In this document: positions 1-10,908 of the stretch, piece by piece
How the letters are laid out: each line of letters starts with the position of its first letter
Position numbering within the stretch: position 1 is the stretch's first letter
The notes under the pieces: generated by a model
Database searches by the model: none
What the model saw: only the letters and a program-made list of their open reading frames with translations
Told to the model about the DNA's origin: nothing
Source of the DNA: Burkholderiales bacterium
Lineage (GTDB): Bacteria > Pseudomonadota > Gammaproteobacteria > Burkholderiales > Burkholderiaceae_C
DNA length: 52,539 nt
Assembly: GCA_947381415.1 (NCBI GenBank)
Contig: CANCVB010000019.1
Coordinates: forward strand, 1-52,539
Direction of reading: 5' to 3'
Program-made: the position numbers and the translations under genes

Positions 1-116
1 TTGATGCCGTCAATCAAGAGATGCGAATCGTCAGCACGCACAGCCACTTTGCCGCGCTTGCCCTTGTCGCGTCCTGTGATGACGATGACCTCGTCGCCTT
101 TGCGAATCTTGTTCAT
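1..116 (-). CDS. rplX: 50S ribosomal protein L24, partial (N-terminal end)
   Basis: Only the first 38 codons lie in the window; the gene continues past the left edge. The translation begins [20 protein letters not shown], the KOW-type RNA-binding start of bacterial L24, a primary binder of 23S rRNA and initiator of large-subunit assembly. It lies 11 bp downstream of rplN, the usual rplN-rplX order of the spc operon, so the two are expected to be cotranscribed. The identification rests on the conserved N-terminus; nothing can be said about the C-terminal part. Confidence 0.95.
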   Translation of the reverse strand, partial: MNKIRKGDEVIVITGRDKGKRGKVAVRADDSHLLIDGI

Positions 117-127
117 GGTCGATGTCC

Positions 128-496
128 TTAAAGTACTTCAGGCGCCAAAGACACGATCTTCATGAACTTCTCAGTACGCAGTTCACGCGTGACTGGGCCG
201 AAGATACGGGTGCCTATGGGTTCGAGTTTGGCGTTAAGCAACACAGCCGCATTGGTGTCGAACTTGACCAAAGAGCCGTCGCTGCGACGGATGCCTTTGG
301 CGGTGCGAACCACCACAGCGCTGTAAACCTCGCCTTTTTTGACGCGGCCACGTGGAGCGGCTTCTTTGATGCTCACCTTGATAACGTCGCCAACGCTGGC
401 GTAACGACGCTTGGAACCGCCCAGCACCTTGATGCACAAAACGGATTTTGCGCCGGTGTTGTCGGCCACTTCTAATCTGGATTCAGTTTGGATCAT
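128..496 (-). CDS. rplN: 50S ribosomal protein L14
   Basis: The 122-residue product has the standard length and sequence of bacterial uL14, starting [17 protein letters not shown] and containing the conserved GGSKRRYA segment. L14 sits at the subunit interface, where it contacts 16S rRNA and is the docking site of the silencing factor RsfS. A TTG four codons upstream is open, but MIQ is the universal family start, so 496 was chosen. In most bacteria rpsQ precedes rplN. Here nothing ribosomal lies upstream: the next gene is divergent glpK, so rplN heads its own transcript (predicted promoter at 653-680). Confidence 0.97.
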   Translation of the reverse strand: MIQTESRLEVADNTGAKSVLCIKVLGGSKRRYASVGDVIKVSIKEAAPRGRVKKGEVYSAVVVRTAKGIRRSDGSLVKFDTNAAVLLNAKLEPIGTRIFGPVTRELRTEKFMKIVSLAPEVL

Positions 497-652
497 TTCA
501 TTTCCCAACTTGTACCGGGTATATGGCCGAAAAACTCAACCACTTTGCCCGATCAGTCTTGGGCCCGTCATCCACGCCTTGAACCATTTCAAGGCGCTTT
601 TGCTTGGGGCTGTCGTCTGTCTTTGTCTGCCCTTTTAAAAGCACAGCCGGCT

Positions 653-680
653 ATTATGGCATAGTTTGACTCAACTGCAA
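653..680 (-). promoter_or_regulatory. Predicted sigma-70 promoter for rplN-rplX
   Basis: On the minus strand a TTGCAG box (675-680) is followed after 16 bp by CATAAT (653-658). This lies about 155 bp upstream of the rplN start in a 214-bp gap shared with divergent glpK, and leaves a long 5' leader. No other gene or RNA was recognised in 497-710. The prediction rests on hexamer match and position only. Confidence 0.45.
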
Positions 681-710
681 GCAACTTACACCTGAAAATT
701 GGGCACTTCG

Positions 711-2201
711 ATGAAAAGTAGCACTTATTTACTGTCTTTAGACCAAGGAACCTCGAGTTCTCGCAGCATTGTGTTTAAACCCGATGGCAGTGTTTTAACA
801 ACAGCCCAACAAGAAATTCGGCAAATCTACCCCCAGTCGGGCTGGGTGGAGCACGACCCACAAGACATCTGGTCCAGCCAACTCGCCACCGCCAGACGGG
901 CGCTTGAACAAGCCGGGCTGAGCGCCCAGCAGATCGCCGCAGTGGGTATTACCAACCAAAGGGAAACCACGTTGGTGTGGCGGCGCGATACCGGGCAACC
1001 GCTTTACAACGCGATTGTTTGGCAAGACCGCCGAGGAGAAACCGAATGCTTGCGGTTGCGTGAAGCGGGTTTTGCGCCCATGGTTCAGCAAACAACCGGC
1101 CTGCTGATCGATGCCTATTTTTCCGCTACAAAATTGCAATGGATCTTGGACAACGTGAGCGGTGCGCGCGCCATGGCCGAAGCAGGGCTACTGGCTTTTG
1201 GCACCGTGGACAGCTGGCTGTTGTGGCAACTCAGTGGCGGACGCATTCACGCCACCGACGTCAGCAATGCGGCGCGCACCATGCTTTTCAATGTGCACAC
1301 ACGCCGCTGGGACGATAGCTTATTGGCGCTGTTTCACATCCCTGCGGCTGTTTTGCCCGAGGTGTTTCCATCGGTCAGCGATTTTGGCCATGTCCAAGCG
1401 CAATGGCTGGGCAGTGAAATACCTATAGGGGGGATGGCTGGCGATCAACAAAGTGCTTTGTTGGGTCAAGCCTGCTTTCAAGCTGGCCAAGCCAAAAACA
1501 CCTACGGCACCGGGTGCTTCATGCTGATGCATACCGGCGGTGAGTTTCAAACCAGCCACAACGGCTTGATCTCCACCAGCGCCGCCCAAACCGACAGCGC
1601 ACCCGCGTATGCCTTGGAAGGCAGCGTCTTTATGGGTGGCGCGGTGGTGCAGTGGTTGCGCGATGGCTTGCACGCGTTTGACAAAAGCGCCGATGTTGAG
1701 GCCTTGGCCAAGAGCGTTCCCGACGCTGGCGGTGTGGTGCTGGTGCCGGCTTTCACCGGCTTAGGCGCACCCTATTGGCAAGCCGATGCGCGAGGCACCA
1801 TGGTGGGTTTGTCGCGCGGCACCACGATGGCGCATATCGCCCGCGCCGCATTGGAAAGCATCGCATTTCAAAGCGCGGCTTTGCTGCAAGCCATGAACCG
1901 CGACGCCAAGCAAGCGGTCACAGAGTTGCGGGTGGATGGCGGCGCTTGTGTGAACGATTTGCTGATGCAATTCCAAGCCGACCTGCTGGGCATTCCGGTG
2001 GTGCGCCCTGCGGTGGTGGAAACCACCGCCTTGGGTGCAGCGTATTTGGCGGGCTTGAGCGCTGGCATCTACCAAAGTCCGCAAGAGCTGTCGCAGCATT
2101 GGCGGGCCGAGCGCTGCTTTGCGCCCGACATGTCGCGTGACCAAGCCCAATCCTTGATGGCCCAATGGGAAAAGGCCGTGCGTCAAACAGTGGCACACTG
2201 A
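711..2201 (+). CDS. glpK: Glycerol kinase
   Basis: The 496-residue protein is a full-length FGGY-family kinase that converts glycerol and ATP to sn-glycerol 3-phosphate in the cytoplasm. The N-terminal [15 protein letters not shown] segment (about residues 8-22) is the phosphate-binding loop of the actin-like fold. GITNQRET (about 79-86) and the TGLGAPYW region near residue 350 are typical of GlpK. The length fits E. coli GlpK (502). The ATG at 711 was preferred to an in-frame TTG at 699. No glpF, glpD or glpR is nearby; proC follows by 25 bp on the same strand, probably by chance of layout. Confidence 0.96.
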   Translation: MKSSTYLLSLDQGTSSSRSIVFKPDGSVLTTAQQEIRQIYPQSGWVEHDPQDIWSSQLATARRALEQAGLSAQQIAAVGITNQRETTLVWRRDTGQPLYNAIVWQDRRGETECLRLREAGFAPMVQQTTGLLIDAYFSATKLQWILDNVSGARAMAEAGLLAFGTVDSWLLWQLSGGRIHATDVSNAARTMLFNVHTRRWDDSLLALFHIPAAVLPEVFPSVSDFGHVQAQWLGSEIPIGGMAGDQQSALLGQACFQAGQAKNTYGTGCFMLMHTGGEFQTSHNGLISTSAAQTDSAPAYALEGSVFMGGAVVQWLRDGLHAFDKSADVEALAKSVPDAGGVVLVPAFTGLGAPYWQADARGTMVGLSRGTTMAHIARAALESIAFQSAALLQAMNRDAKQAVTELRVDGGACVNDLLMQFQADLLGIPVVRPAVVETTALGAAYLAGLSAGIYQSPQELSQHWRAERCFAPDMSRDQAQSLMAQWEKAVRQTVAH

Positions 2202-2226
2202 GGTTTTGTTCGATTGCGGGAATGGC

Positions 2227-3057
2227 ATGACGCAGGTTTCTTCACTTTTGCAGCCCATGGCTTTTATAGGCGGGGGCAACATGGCCAGCGCCCTGATCGG
2301 GGGCTTGGTTAAAAACGGTACGCCAGCGTCGGCCATCCATGTGGTGGAGCCGTTGGAAGCCACCCGCCAAGCCTTGCAAGCCCAACATGGCGTGCATGTT
2401 TGGCCCGCCCCTGATGATTCTTTGAAAGACTGTGCATTGGTGGTCTGGGCCGTCAAACCCCAGGTATTCAAAGAGGCGGCTTTGCGCACCAAAGACCATG
2501 TCGCCAAGGCCTTGCACTTGAGCGTTGCCGCGGGTATTGGCAGCGACAGTATCGCGGCTTGGCTGCACACCGAAAGGGTGGTGCGCGCCATGCCCAATAC
2601 ACCTGCCTTGGTGGGTTTAGGGCAAACCGGCTTGTTCGCCAGAAGCGCCGTCAGCGAGGCTGAAAAACAGGCCATCACGGACATGCTGGGCTTGGTGGGT
2701 GCGTCGCTGTGGGTCAACCAAGAAACTTTGCTTGACGCGGTCACCGCTGTCTCGGGTTCAGGACCGGCCTATGTGTTTTATTTTTTAGAAGCCATGGTCG
2801 ATGCCGGTGTGCAAATGGGTCTCACCCAGGCGCAGGCACATCAACTCGCCGTAGGCACGTTTGTGGGTGCGGCCGAACTCGCTCGCAGCAGCAGCGACAC
2901 GCCTGCCGTACTGCGCGAAAAAGTCACGTCCAAAGGGGGCACCACTTTTGCGGCATTGACGGTGATGCAAGAAAAAGCTGTGCACGCCAGCGTGGTTCTA
3001 GCCATGCAAGCAGCCTGCGACAGGGCCCACAGCTTGGGCAAAGAACTGGGCGACTAA
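2227..3057 (+). CDS. proC: Pyrroline-5-carboxylate reductase
   Basis: The 276-residue protein catalyses the last step of proline synthesis, NAD(P)H-dependent reduction of 1-pyrroline-5-carboxylate. The Rossmann motif FIGGGNMASALIGGL is near residues 9-23, and the C-terminal catalytic/dimer domain contains the family signature around VSGSGPAYVFYF and LREKVTSKGGTT. The ATG at 2227 gives the family's usual length; an upstream in-frame TTG at 2206 would add seven unsupported residues. It lies 25 bp after glpK on the same strand and may be cotranscribed with it. Confidence 0.96.
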   Translation: MTQVSSLLQPMAFIGGGNMASALIGGLVKNGTPASAIHVVEPLEATRQALQAQHGVHVWPAPDDSLKDCALVVWAVKPQVFKEAALRTKDHVAKALHLSVAAGIGSDSIAAWLHTERVVRAMPNTPALVGLGQTGLFARSAVSEAEKQAITDMLGLVGASLWVNQETLLDAVTAVSGSGPAYVFYFLEAMVDAGVQMGLTQAQAHQLAVGTFVGAAELARSSSDTPAVLREKVTSKGGTTFAALTVMQEKAVHASVVLAMQAACDRAHSLGKELGD

Positions 3058-3136
3058 ACCGCGTGAAACAGCCTTTACATGGGCCGCAAATGTAGTGTCA
3101 CAATACACTCTGTCTTCACTTTTTAGGTTGTTACCC

Positions 3137-3316
3137 ATGAACAAACTTTTGTTGGTCCTCATCAGCGCATTGGCTTTCTCTGCAACACCCAGTTTTGCAA
3201 CGCCCTCTTCTGAAACCAGCATGGTCTCTGCGGCCTCTTCTGTCACCGATCACCTGCTGATGACCAAGAAAAAGGGCAAGTCGCACAAAAAATCTAAAAA
3301 GCACAAAGCGGGTTAA
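3137..3316 (+). CDS. Small exported Lys/His-rich peptide, unknown function
   Basis: Fifty-nine codons starting at ATG 3137. Residues 1-19 look like a Sec signal peptide (Lys at 3, a hydrophobic stretch, then Ala-rich with ATPSFA as a likely cleavage region). The mature part ends in a strongly basic tail, MTKKKGKSHKKSKKHKAG. I do not recognise a family; such Lys-rich exported peptides recur in Burkholderiales. It is followed at once by a strong terminator (3334-3359), which supports it as the end of a real transcript. The longer frame from 3095 would bury the signal peptide and was rejected. Confidence 0.65.
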   Translation: MNKLLLVLISALAFSATPSFATPSSETSMVSAASSVTDHLLMTKKKGKSHKKSKKHKAG

Positions 3317-3333
3317 TCTACACCCCTGGTTGC

Positions 3334-3359
3334 AAAAGCCACCTGCGGGTGGCTTTTTT
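3334..3359. terminator. Rho-independent terminator, probably bidirectional
   Basis: A 10-bp perfect stem (3334-3343 paired with 3348-3357) with loop TGCG carries A-rich and T-rich flanks on its two sides. It ends the small-peptide transcript on the plus strand and sits exactly at the ubiA stop codon (3359-3361), so it can also end the convergent yggT-recG-oxyR-ubiA transcript. Confidence 0.9.
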
Positions 3360-4294
3360 CATGCCGCAACGCCCGCGCCCACATGCAGGCCCCAAGCCAC
3401 CCCAGCAAACACCGTCGCCCCCAACCAGTGGTTCATGCGAAAAGCTTTGAAGCAGTCGTCTCGCTCGCGCTTGTAAATCAAGCCGAAATGCCATAAGGCT
3501 TGAATTGCGGCGATCTCCATGGCAAACCACAGCGGCCAACCCAAACCAAAACGCTGCAACAACAGCAAACTGCCCAACAGATACGTCACATAAAACCACA
3601 ATACCGCCCACACATCCCAGCGCCCAAGTGTGATGGCAGAGGTTTTCATGCCAATGCGCACATCGTCATCACGGTCGACCATGGCGTATTCGGTGTCATA
3701 GGCCAATACCCAAAAAAGATTGACGCCCAACAAACCCCAGGCAACCGGTGGCACCGCTTGCCACACACCGTCTGGCGTGAGCGGGCCGCCGTTGACAGCC
3801 GCGAACGCCATGGGTATTCCGAAGCTGAAGGCGACACCCAACACGGCTTGCGGCATGGCGACAAACCGTTTGGCATAGGGGTAGACCAGTGTCACAGCCA
3901 AAGCCACGAACGACCACGCCACGGTGACGGCGTTGGTGGTGAGCACCAGGGCAAAGGCGCACATGGCCAATACCGCGCCCGCTGTCAGCGCTTGTTTGAC
4001 AGACAACGCACCCGAGGTCACGGGGCGTTGCGCGGTGCGCTTGACATGTTTGTCAAAGTCACGATCGGCCACATCGTTGATGCAGCAACCGGCACTGCGC
4101 ATCAAAAAAGTGCCCAGCACAAACACCCCCAGCAAATGCCAACCCGGAAAACCACCACTGGCCAGCCACAAAGCGCTCAGGGTGGGCCACAGCAGCAGCA
4201 GCCATCCAGCAGGTCGATCAAAGCGAATCAGGTCAAGATACAGCGCCAACTTGGTTGGTGGGTGCGGCGCATCAGGTGTTGTTGGGTCGTTCAT
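3359..4294 (-). CDS. ubiA: 4-hydroxybenzoate polyprenyltransferase
   Basis: The 311-residue polytopic membrane protein belongs to the UbiA prenyltransferase family, which attaches the polyprenyl tail to 4-hydroxybenzoate in ubiquinone synthesis. The first Asp-rich motif NDVADRDFD is at about residues 72-80 and the second, [12 protein letters not shown], at about 200-211; both bind Mg2+-prenyl diphosphate. Several hydrophobic helices surround them. The length is slightly above E. coli UbiA (290) because of a short N-terminal extension. It is the last gene of the yggT-recG-oxyR-ubiA group, 17 bp after oxyR. Confidence 0.95.
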   Translation of the reverse strand: MNDPTTPDAPHPPTKLALYLDLIRFDRPAGWLLLLWPTLSALWLASGGFPGWHLLGVFVLGTFLMRSAGCCINDVADRDFDKHVKRTAQRPVTSGALSVKQALTAGAVLAMCAFALVLTTNAVTVAWSFVALAVTLVYPYAKRFVAMPQAVLGVAFSFGIPMAFAAVNGGPLTPDGVWQAVPPVAWGLLGVNLFWVLAYDTEYAMVDRDDDVRIGMKTSAITLGRWDVWAVLWFYVTYLLGSLLLLQRFGLGWPLWFAMEIAAIQALWHFGLIYKRERDDCFKAFRMNHWLGATVFAGVAWGLHVGAGVAA

Positions 4295-4311
4295 GGCGTG
4301 CAGTGCTGCTG

Positions 4312-5274
4312 TCAGGTGAGTCGGTGCACGCCAGGCAAATCGCTGGCCACGATGGCGTTACGCAAAGCGGCAATGGCTTCGTAGCGGGTAAAACTGCGTC
4401 GCCATGCCAACACCACGCGCCGAGATGGTGGCGCATCGTCACCCTCGACGATGGGTAAATAGCGCACATAGGTGTCTAGCGATTTTTTCTTTTTGGCGCT
4501 GGCCAACAAAGCGTCTTTGGGCACACTCAAACGTGGCACCACAGTGACGCCCATGCCTGCGGCCACCATGTGTTTGATGGTCTCCAGCGATGAGCCTTCA
4601 AAGCTTTTGCGTATACCCTCGGCGTCGCTGGAGAAGCGGGCAAATTCGGGACAGACTTCCAAAACATGGTCGCGAAAACAGTGCCCATTGCCCAAGAGCA
4701 ACATGGTCTCGGCTTTCAATTCGGTGGCGCTGATGCTCTCGCGCTTGGCCAGCGGGTGGTTGTTGGGCAAGGCGGCCAAAAACGGTTCGTCATACAAAGC
4801 CGCGACGGCCAAGCCCGCATCGGGGAAAGGCTCGGCCATGATGGCGCAATCGATCTCGCCGGTGCGCAGCATTTCAAGCAACTTCACCGTGAAATTTTCT
4901 TGCAACATCAGCGGCATTTGCGGCGACATGTCGATGCTGTGGCGCACCAACTCGGGCAACAAATACGGCGCAATGGTGTAGATCACGCCCAAGCGCAAAG
5001 GCCCCGAAAGCGGGTCTTTGCCGCGCTTAGCGGTTTCTTTGATGCTGGCGGTTTGGTCCAACACGCTTTGCGCTTGGCGCACGATTTCTTCGCCCAAGGG
5101 TGTGACAGTCACTTCGTTGGCATTGCGCTCAAACAGTTTGACTTGCAATTCTTCTTCAAGGTTTTTGATGCCTACCGACAGCGTGGGCTGGGAGACAAAG
5201 CAGGCCTCGGCCGCGCGACCAAAATGCTTTTCGCGGGCCACTGCGACGATGTATTTCAGTTCGGTCAGCGTCAT
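4312..5274 (-). CDS. oxyR: OxyR, peroxide-sensing LysR-type regulator
   Basis: The 320-residue protein has an N-terminal LysR helix-turn-helix (about 1-60) and a substrate-binding-like regulatory domain. The redox pair is intact: C199 and C208 in the segment [14 protein letters not shown], at the same numbering as in E. coli OxyR, where H2O2 drives the disulfide that activates antioxidant promoters. No catalase or peroxiredoxin gene lies next to it. It starts 5 bp after the recG stop and precedes ubiA, so it is probably transcribed from an upstream promoter and not from a divergent autoregulated one. Confidence 0.95.
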   Translation of the reverse strand: MTLTELKYIVAVAREKHFGRAAEACFVSQPTLSVGIKNLEEELQVKLFERNANEVTVTPLGEEIVRQAQSVLDQTASIKETAKRGKDPLSGPLRLGVIYTIAPYLLPELVRHSIDMSPQMPLMLQENFTVKLLEMLRTGEIDCAIMAEPFPDAGLAVAALYDEPFLAALPNNHPLAKRESISATELKAETMLLLGNGHCFRDHVLEVCPEFARFSSDAEGIRKSFEGSSLETIKHMVAAGMGVTVVPRLSVPKDALLASAKKKKSLDTYVRYLPIVEGDDAPPSRRVVLAWRRSFTRYEAIAALRNAIVASDLPGVHRLT

Positions 5275-5279
5275 GGGTG

Positions 5280-7409
5280 TCAGGCTTTAAGAAAGTCGGA
5301 TTTTCCACCCAACCAGCGTTCGATGTGGCGAGCGGCTTGTTCAGGGTAGGCATCGAGCATGATGGGTGCGAGATGTTTGGCCCAGTCCAACAGCGCCGTG
5401 TCCACGTTTAAATCCGCAAAGCGCAGCAGCGCAGCACCCGATTGGCGCGCACCCAAAAACTCGCCAGGGCCGCGAATATCGAGGTCGCGCCGCGCGATGT
5501 CAAAACCATCGTTGGTCTCGGCCATGGCACGCAGGCGCTCGCGCGCGGTGTCGCTGAGGCGTCCGTGCTCACCCAAGGCATACAGCAACACACAGGCCGA
5601 AGCCGCCGCGCCACGCCCTACCCGTCCGCGCAACTGGTGCAACTGGCTCAGGCCAAATCGCTCGGCGTGCTCGATCACCATCAGTGAGGCATTGGGCACA
5701 TCCACCCCCACCTCGATGACGGTGGTACTGACCAATACACCCATTTGCCCTTGCACAAACAAGGACATCACCGCTTTTTTCTCGGCTTGCGGCATGCGCG
5801 AGTGCAGCACACCCACCATCACGCCTGGCAGCGCCTCGCACAAGGCTTGGTGGGTGTCAGTGGCGTTGCGCAAGTCCAGCGCCTCGCTTTCTTCAATCAA
5901 GGGACAGACCCAATAGATTTGCCGCCCCTCGGTGAGTTGCACCCGTATGCGCTCGATCACCTCGTCGCGACGCGTGTCGGCCACCAACTTGGTGACGATG
6001 GCGGTGCGCCCCGGCGGTAACTCGTCGATGGTGGAAACGTCCAGGTCATCGTAATAGCTCATGGCCAAGGTGCGTGGAATCGGCGTGGCACTCATCATCA
6101 ACAAATGCGGCTCCTGGGCCTGCGCGGTAGGCGCATCCAAGGTTTCGCTGTCCGACAATTTTTGCCGCAAGGCCAAGCGCTGGGCCACACCAAAGCGGTG
6201 CTGCTCATCGATGATGGCCAGCCCCAGGTGCTTGAACTGCACCTTGTCCTGGATGACCGCGTGGGTGCCCACCACCAACGCGGCTTGTCCACTGGCCACC
6301 AAGGCCAGCATGGCGTCACGTTCTTTTTTCTTTTGGCTGCCGGTGAGCCATGCCACTTGCAAGCCCAGCGGCGCGAGCACAGGTGCCAGCCAACCCACCA
6401 GTTTGGTGAAATGTTGCTCGGCCAAAATTTCCGTGGGCGCCATCAAGGCGCACTGCCAGCCAGCGTCTATGCACTGGGCGGCCGCGAGGGCGGCCACCAC
6501 GGTTTTGCCCGAACCCACATCGCCTTGCAACAAGCGGTGCATCGGCACCGCGCGCGCCAGGTCGTGCGCGATCTCTGCAACCACACGCTGTTGCGCTTGC
6601 GTTAACTGAAACGGCAATGCGGCTCGCAACTGTGCCAACACACCTTGTGGACTGGCGCTGTGGGCCAACACGGGCGCATTGAGCAACTGGCGTTCACGCT
6701 TGGCCTGCAACTGCGAGAGTTGTTGCGCCAACAGTTCCTCGGCTTTCAAGCGCTGCCACGCTGGGTGGGTTTTGTCCTCCAATTGCGCCAGCGACACGCT
6801 GGGGGCGGGGTGGTGCAAAAACTGCAAACCTTGGGCCAAGCCCCAGCTGTGCGGGGGCAGGTGCTGGGCTGGGATGGTGTCGTTAAACGCTTGCGAGCGC
6901 AGCGCTTGGGCCAAGCCACCTTGCACCGCTTTGCGGATATAGGCTTGGGGCAGCTCGGCGCTGCTGGGGTAGACCGGCGTCAAGGCCGTGGCCAACAAAC
7001 CACCTGCCGCCTGTACCGTGGGATGCATCATGGTGCGACCCATGAAGCCACCACGCACCTCGCCACGCAACCGGACTTGGCGTCCCACCTCCAAGGCCTT
7101 TTGCATGTTGGGGTAGAAGTTGAAAAAGCGCAGGGTGCAGGTGTCGCTGCCATCATCGACCACGGCTTGCAACTGGCGGCGCGGCTTGAACACCACCTGA
7201 CAGCTTTTCACCACCGCTTCAATTTGCACCAAATCGCCGTCGCGGGCGTCGGTCAACTTGACCAGACGGGTTTCGTCCTCATAGCGAAACGGCAAGTGCA
7301 GCGCCAAATCGACGGGGCGCAGCAAGCCCATTTTGCGCAAGGCTTTTTGCGGGGCTGACAAAGGCTTGGGCGCTTGCGCTGCGCCTTCAGAGGTTCCAGC
7401 GCCAGCCAT
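5280..7409 (-). CDS. recG: ATP-dependent DNA helicase RecG
   Basis: The 709-residue protein remodels stalled forks and branched DNA. It has the N-terminal wedge/OB domain (about residues 55-140), Walker A GDVGSGKT (296-303), the DEQH box (401-404) and the C-terminal helicase half ending in the ARQSG region of the TRG motif. It is a little longer than E. coli RecG (693) owing to an Ala-rich N-terminus. The start at 7409 overlaps the end of yggT by 23 bp, indicating translational coupling; oxyR follows after 5 bp. Confidence 0.97.
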   Translation of the reverse strand: MAGAGTSEGAAQAPKPLSAPQKALRKMGLLRPVDLALHLPFRYEDETRLVKLTDARDGDLVQIEAVVKSCQVVFKPRRQLQAVVDDGSDTCTLRFFNFYPNMQKALEVGRQVRLRGEVRGGFMGRTMMHPTVQAAGGLLATALTPVYPSSAELPQAYIRKAVQGGLAQALRSQAFNDTIPAQHLPPHSWGLAQGLQFLHHPAPSVSLAQLEDKTHPAWQRLKAEELLAQQLSQLQAKRERQLLNAPVLAHSASPQGVLAQLRAALPFQLTQAQQRVVAEIAHDLARAVPMHRLLQGDVGSGKTVVAALAAAQCIDAGWQCALMAPTEILAEQHFTKLVGWLAPVLAPLGLQVAWLTGSQKKKERDAMLALVASGQAALVVGTHAVIQDKVQFKHLGLAIIDEQHRFGVAQRLALRQKLSDSETLDAPTAQAQEPHLLMMSATPIPRTLAMSYYDDLDVSTIDELPPGRTAIVTKLVADTRRDEVIERIRVQLTEGRQIYWVCPLIEESEALDLRNATDTHQALCEALPGVMVGVLHSRMPQAEKKAVMSLFVQGQMGVLVSTTVIEVGVDVPNASLMVIEHAERFGLSQLHQLRGRVGRGAAASACVLLYALGEHGRLSDTARERLRAMAETNDGFDIARRDLDIRGPGEFLGARQSGAALLRFADLNVDTALLDWAKHLAPIMLDAYPEQAARHIERWLGGKSDFLKA

Positions 7410-7935
7410 GCAGCACCATCTCCAGCACCTTGATCAGCAAAATCAACACCATGGGTGACAAGTCCAAACCCGCCAAGGGCGGCAACCAACGCCGAATGGG
7501 GCGCAGCAAAGGCTCAACCAAGCTTTGGACCCAATAGACGGTGGCCGCATCCACGCGCAGCCAAGATACCAACATGGCGGCCACCAGCAGCCAAAACACG
7601 CCCGACAAGGCCAGACCCACCATTTCGAGCAACGCGCCCAGCAACACCGCTATGGGGTCTAAGTTGGCGCGCCACAGCAAGGCCATGACCACGGTTTGCA
7701 GCACCATGACCAACAACGCGGCCAGCAAACTGCCCAGATCGATGCGCCCTATCTTGGGCAACACGCGTCGCAGCGGCAGCACCAGCCAATCGGTCAATCC
7801 CAGCACCCAAGCGCCTGCGCTGTTGCCCAAACCCATGCGCAAGCCCAACCACAACATATAGGCTCTGAGCAAACACAAACCCGCCAACAAACTGGCGATG
7901 GTTTGCACCACCATCCACACAATTGAATTCAACAT
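7387..7935 (-). CDS. yggT: YggT-family membrane protein
   Basis: The 182-residue protein has two repeats of the YggT domain, each with hydrophobic helices around a loop of the form VLPLRRVLP (first half) and EPLLRPIRRWLPP (second half). The family is widespread and inner-membrane; a role in osmotic or ion homeostasis or in cell division has been proposed but the function is not settled. It is the first gene of the minus-strand group, and its 3' end overlaps recG. The start MLNSIVWMVVQTIASLL leads straight into the first membrane helix. Confidence 0.9.
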   Translation of the reverse strand: MLNSIVWMVVQTIASLLAGLCLLRAYMLWLGLRMGLGNSAGAWVLGLTDWLVLPLRRVLPKIGRIDLGSLLAALLVMVLQTVVMALLWRANLDPIAVLLGALLEMVGLALSGVFWLLVAAMLVSWLRVDAATVYWVQSLVEPLLRPIRRWLPPLAGLDLSPMVLILLIKVLEMVLHGWRWNL

Positions 7936-8020
7936 AGGTGCTTATTGCACCACACTGGAAAGCCAAGTGCGAGAATAAGCCCATCTTCACTTGGAACGGG
8001 CCTGTTCAGCCCTCAAGCCC

Positions 8021-9115
8021 ATGACCGCATCCACCCCCTCGCGTCCGTTCGTCCTCAGCGACTTTGACTTTCACCTCCCCCCCGAACTGATCGCCCAAAC
8101 ACCTGCCCCTGAGCGCAGCGCCTCGCGCTTGCTCGATGGCCGCGACCTGTCGCCCGTGGACCGCATCTTCAAAGAACTGCCCGCCTTGTTGCGCGCTGGC
8201 GACCTCTTGGTGTTCAACGACACCCAGGTGGTGCCCGCGCGCCTCTTCGGTGAAAAGCCCAGCGGCGGGCAATTGGAGTTGCTGATTGAGCGGGTCTTGC
8301 CACTCACAGAGGGACAGGCTCCCCACCAAGTGGTGGCGCACATGAAGGTGAGCAAGAAACCCGCGCTGGGCTCGGTGCTCACCATGTTCAACCGCGATGG
8401 CTCAGCACCTGCGTTTCAAGCCACGCTGTTGGGCCGCTGGCCCACCGACGACGGGCCCTTGTTTCGCTTTGCGTTGAGTGACGAGCCTTTGACGCTGATG
8501 CAAGCACACGGCCATGTGCCCTTGCCGCCCTACATCGCACGCGAGAAACACCTCATGCAAGCCGAGGACGTGAAGCGTTACCAAACCGTGTTTGCCAAAC
8601 ACCCAGGCGCGGCCGCGGCGCCCACGGCGGCCTTGCATTTCGACGAGGCCTTGCTCGCGCAATTGAGCGACATGGGTGTGCAACGCGCCAGCGTCACGCT
8701 GCATGTGGGCGCGGGCACGTTTTCGCCGGTGAAAACTGAAACCTTGAGCGAGCACCGCATGCACAGCGAGTGGTACAGCATTCCCAGTGCCACTTTACAA
8801 GCCATCGCCGATTGCCGCGCACGCGGTGGTCGTGTGGTGGCGGTGGGCACGACCACGGTGCGCACGCTGGAGAGCTGGGCGCGCAGCGGATGCGTGGAAG
8901 GCGATACCGACATCTTCATCACACCAGGTTTTGAGTTTCAGGTGGTCGACCTGTTGGTGACCAACTTCCATTTGCCCAAAAGCAGCTTGCTGATGCTGGT
9001 GGCGGCCTTCACGGGCTACGCGAAGATGCAGGCTTTGTACGCGCATGCCATTGAAAACCGTTATCGGTTTTTCAGTTATGGCGATGCGATGTTGCTTCAA
9101 CAAACTGCCACTTAA
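8021..9115 (+). CDS. queA: S-adenosylmethionine:tRNA ribosyltransferase-isomerase
   Basis: The 364-residue protein transfers and isomerises the ribosyl part of SAM onto 7-aminomethyl-7-deazaguanine at position 34 of tRNAs, giving epoxyqueuosine. Conserved QueA features include [12 protein letters not shown] at the start, [16 protein letters not shown], and the C-terminal [20 protein letters not shown] 8021 was chosen; an open TTG at 7991 adds ten residues not seen in the family. It is followed 9 bp later by tgt, the earlier enzyme of the same pathway, so the two form a queuosine operon. Confidence 0.96.
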   Translation: MTASTPSRPFVLSDFDFHLPPELIAQTPAPERSASRLLDGRDLSPVDRIFKELPALLRAGDLLVFNDTQVVPARLFGEKPSGGQLELLIERVLPLTEGQAPHQVVAHMKVSKKPALGSVLTMFNRDGSAPAFQATLLGRWPTDDGPLFRFALSDEPLTLMQAHGHVPLPPYIAREKHLMQAEDVKRYQTVFAKHPGAAAAPTAALHFDEALLAQLSDMGVQRASVTLHVGAGTFSPVKTETLSEHRMHSEWYSIPSATLQAIADCRARGGRVVAVGTTTVRTLESWARSGCVEGDTDIFITPGFEFQVVDLLVTNFHLPKSSLLMLVAAFTGYAKMQALYAHAIENRYRFFSYGDAMLLQQTAT

Positions 9116-10291
<1,176 letters not shown>

Positions 10292-10304
10292 AGGCTTTCC
10301 CTGC

Positions 10305-10652
10305 TCAAGAGATGCCCAACAAAGCTCTGATTTTGGCTCTCACATCACGCATGACGGCATCAGGGGCTTGGTCTTTTTTAATGGCTTTGCGCACTTTCCA
10401 GTCAAGAGACTTCACTTGGTCAGACAGCACCACCCCCTCTACGCCGTTCATCGTGAGTTGAACTTCAAAGGGATGCTTTTTCACCTTGGTTGACAAGGGG
10501 CAGCACACCATCAACTGGGCTTTGCTGTTGTAAATAGCGGGGCTCAACACCAATGCTGGACGATGTCCTGCTTGTTCGTGGCCTGCTTGCGGGTCAAACT
10601 GCAACCAGACGATGTCACCCGCTTCTGGCACATAAGCGCGCCGGGTGGCCAT
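10305..10652 (-). CDS. mazF: MazF/PemK-type mRNA interferase toxin
   Basis: The 115-residue protein matches the MazF/PemK/ChpB fold: GDIVWLQFDPQAGHEQAGHRPALVLSP near the N-terminus carries the conserved Gly-Asp and the Arg-Pro-Ala segment, followed by VCCPLSTKVK and LSDQVKSLDW. Family members cleave mRNA at short sequences. The ATG at 10652 overlaps the mazE stop codon as TGATG, tighter than the in-frame TTG one codon before it, so toxin translation is coupled to the antitoxin. The class assignment is firm; the cleavage specificity is unknown. Confidence 0.93.
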   Translation of the reverse strand: MATRRAYVPEAGDIVWLQFDPQAGHEQAGHRPALVLSPAIYNSKAQLMVCCPLSTKVKKHPFEVQLTMNGVEGVVLSDQVKSLDWKVRKAIKKDQAPDAVMRDVRAKIRALLGIS

Positions 10653-10894
10653 CAAAGCACCTCTTGACCAACAGGTTTTCCAAATGAAACTTCACCGTGT
10701 CGATTTTTGGCAGTCATCCCCGCCACCAAGTCGTCAAGTTTGTATTCCAGCTTTTCGCAAGGCTCGATGATGATGCGGCCTTTTCCCGCTTTGATGGTCA
10801 CACGTTGTTCCAAATCAAAGTTGGCCAACTTCATCGTGGCGGCACTGAGTCTGAGGGCGGGGCTATTGCCCCATTTGCGAATCACGGTTTCCAT
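10652..10894 (-). CDS. mazE: MazE-type antitoxin
   Basis: The 80-residue protein has the AbrB/SpoVT swapped-hairpin start METVIRKWGNSPALRLS, typical of MazE and PemI, which bind operator DNA; its acidic or flexible C-terminus would wrap around the toxin. It precedes mazF with an overlapping stop/start. A GGAG ribosome binding site lies about 7 bp before the ATG, and two direct repeats about 14-35 bp upstream (10909-10928) are likely the autoregulatory site. Confidence 0.92.
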   Translation of the reverse strand: METVIRKWGNSPALRLSAATMKLANFDLEQRVTIKAGKGRIIIEPCEKLEYKLDDLVAGMTAKNRHGEVSFGKPVGQEVL

Positions 10895-10908
10895 AGAACA
10901 TCTCCGAA

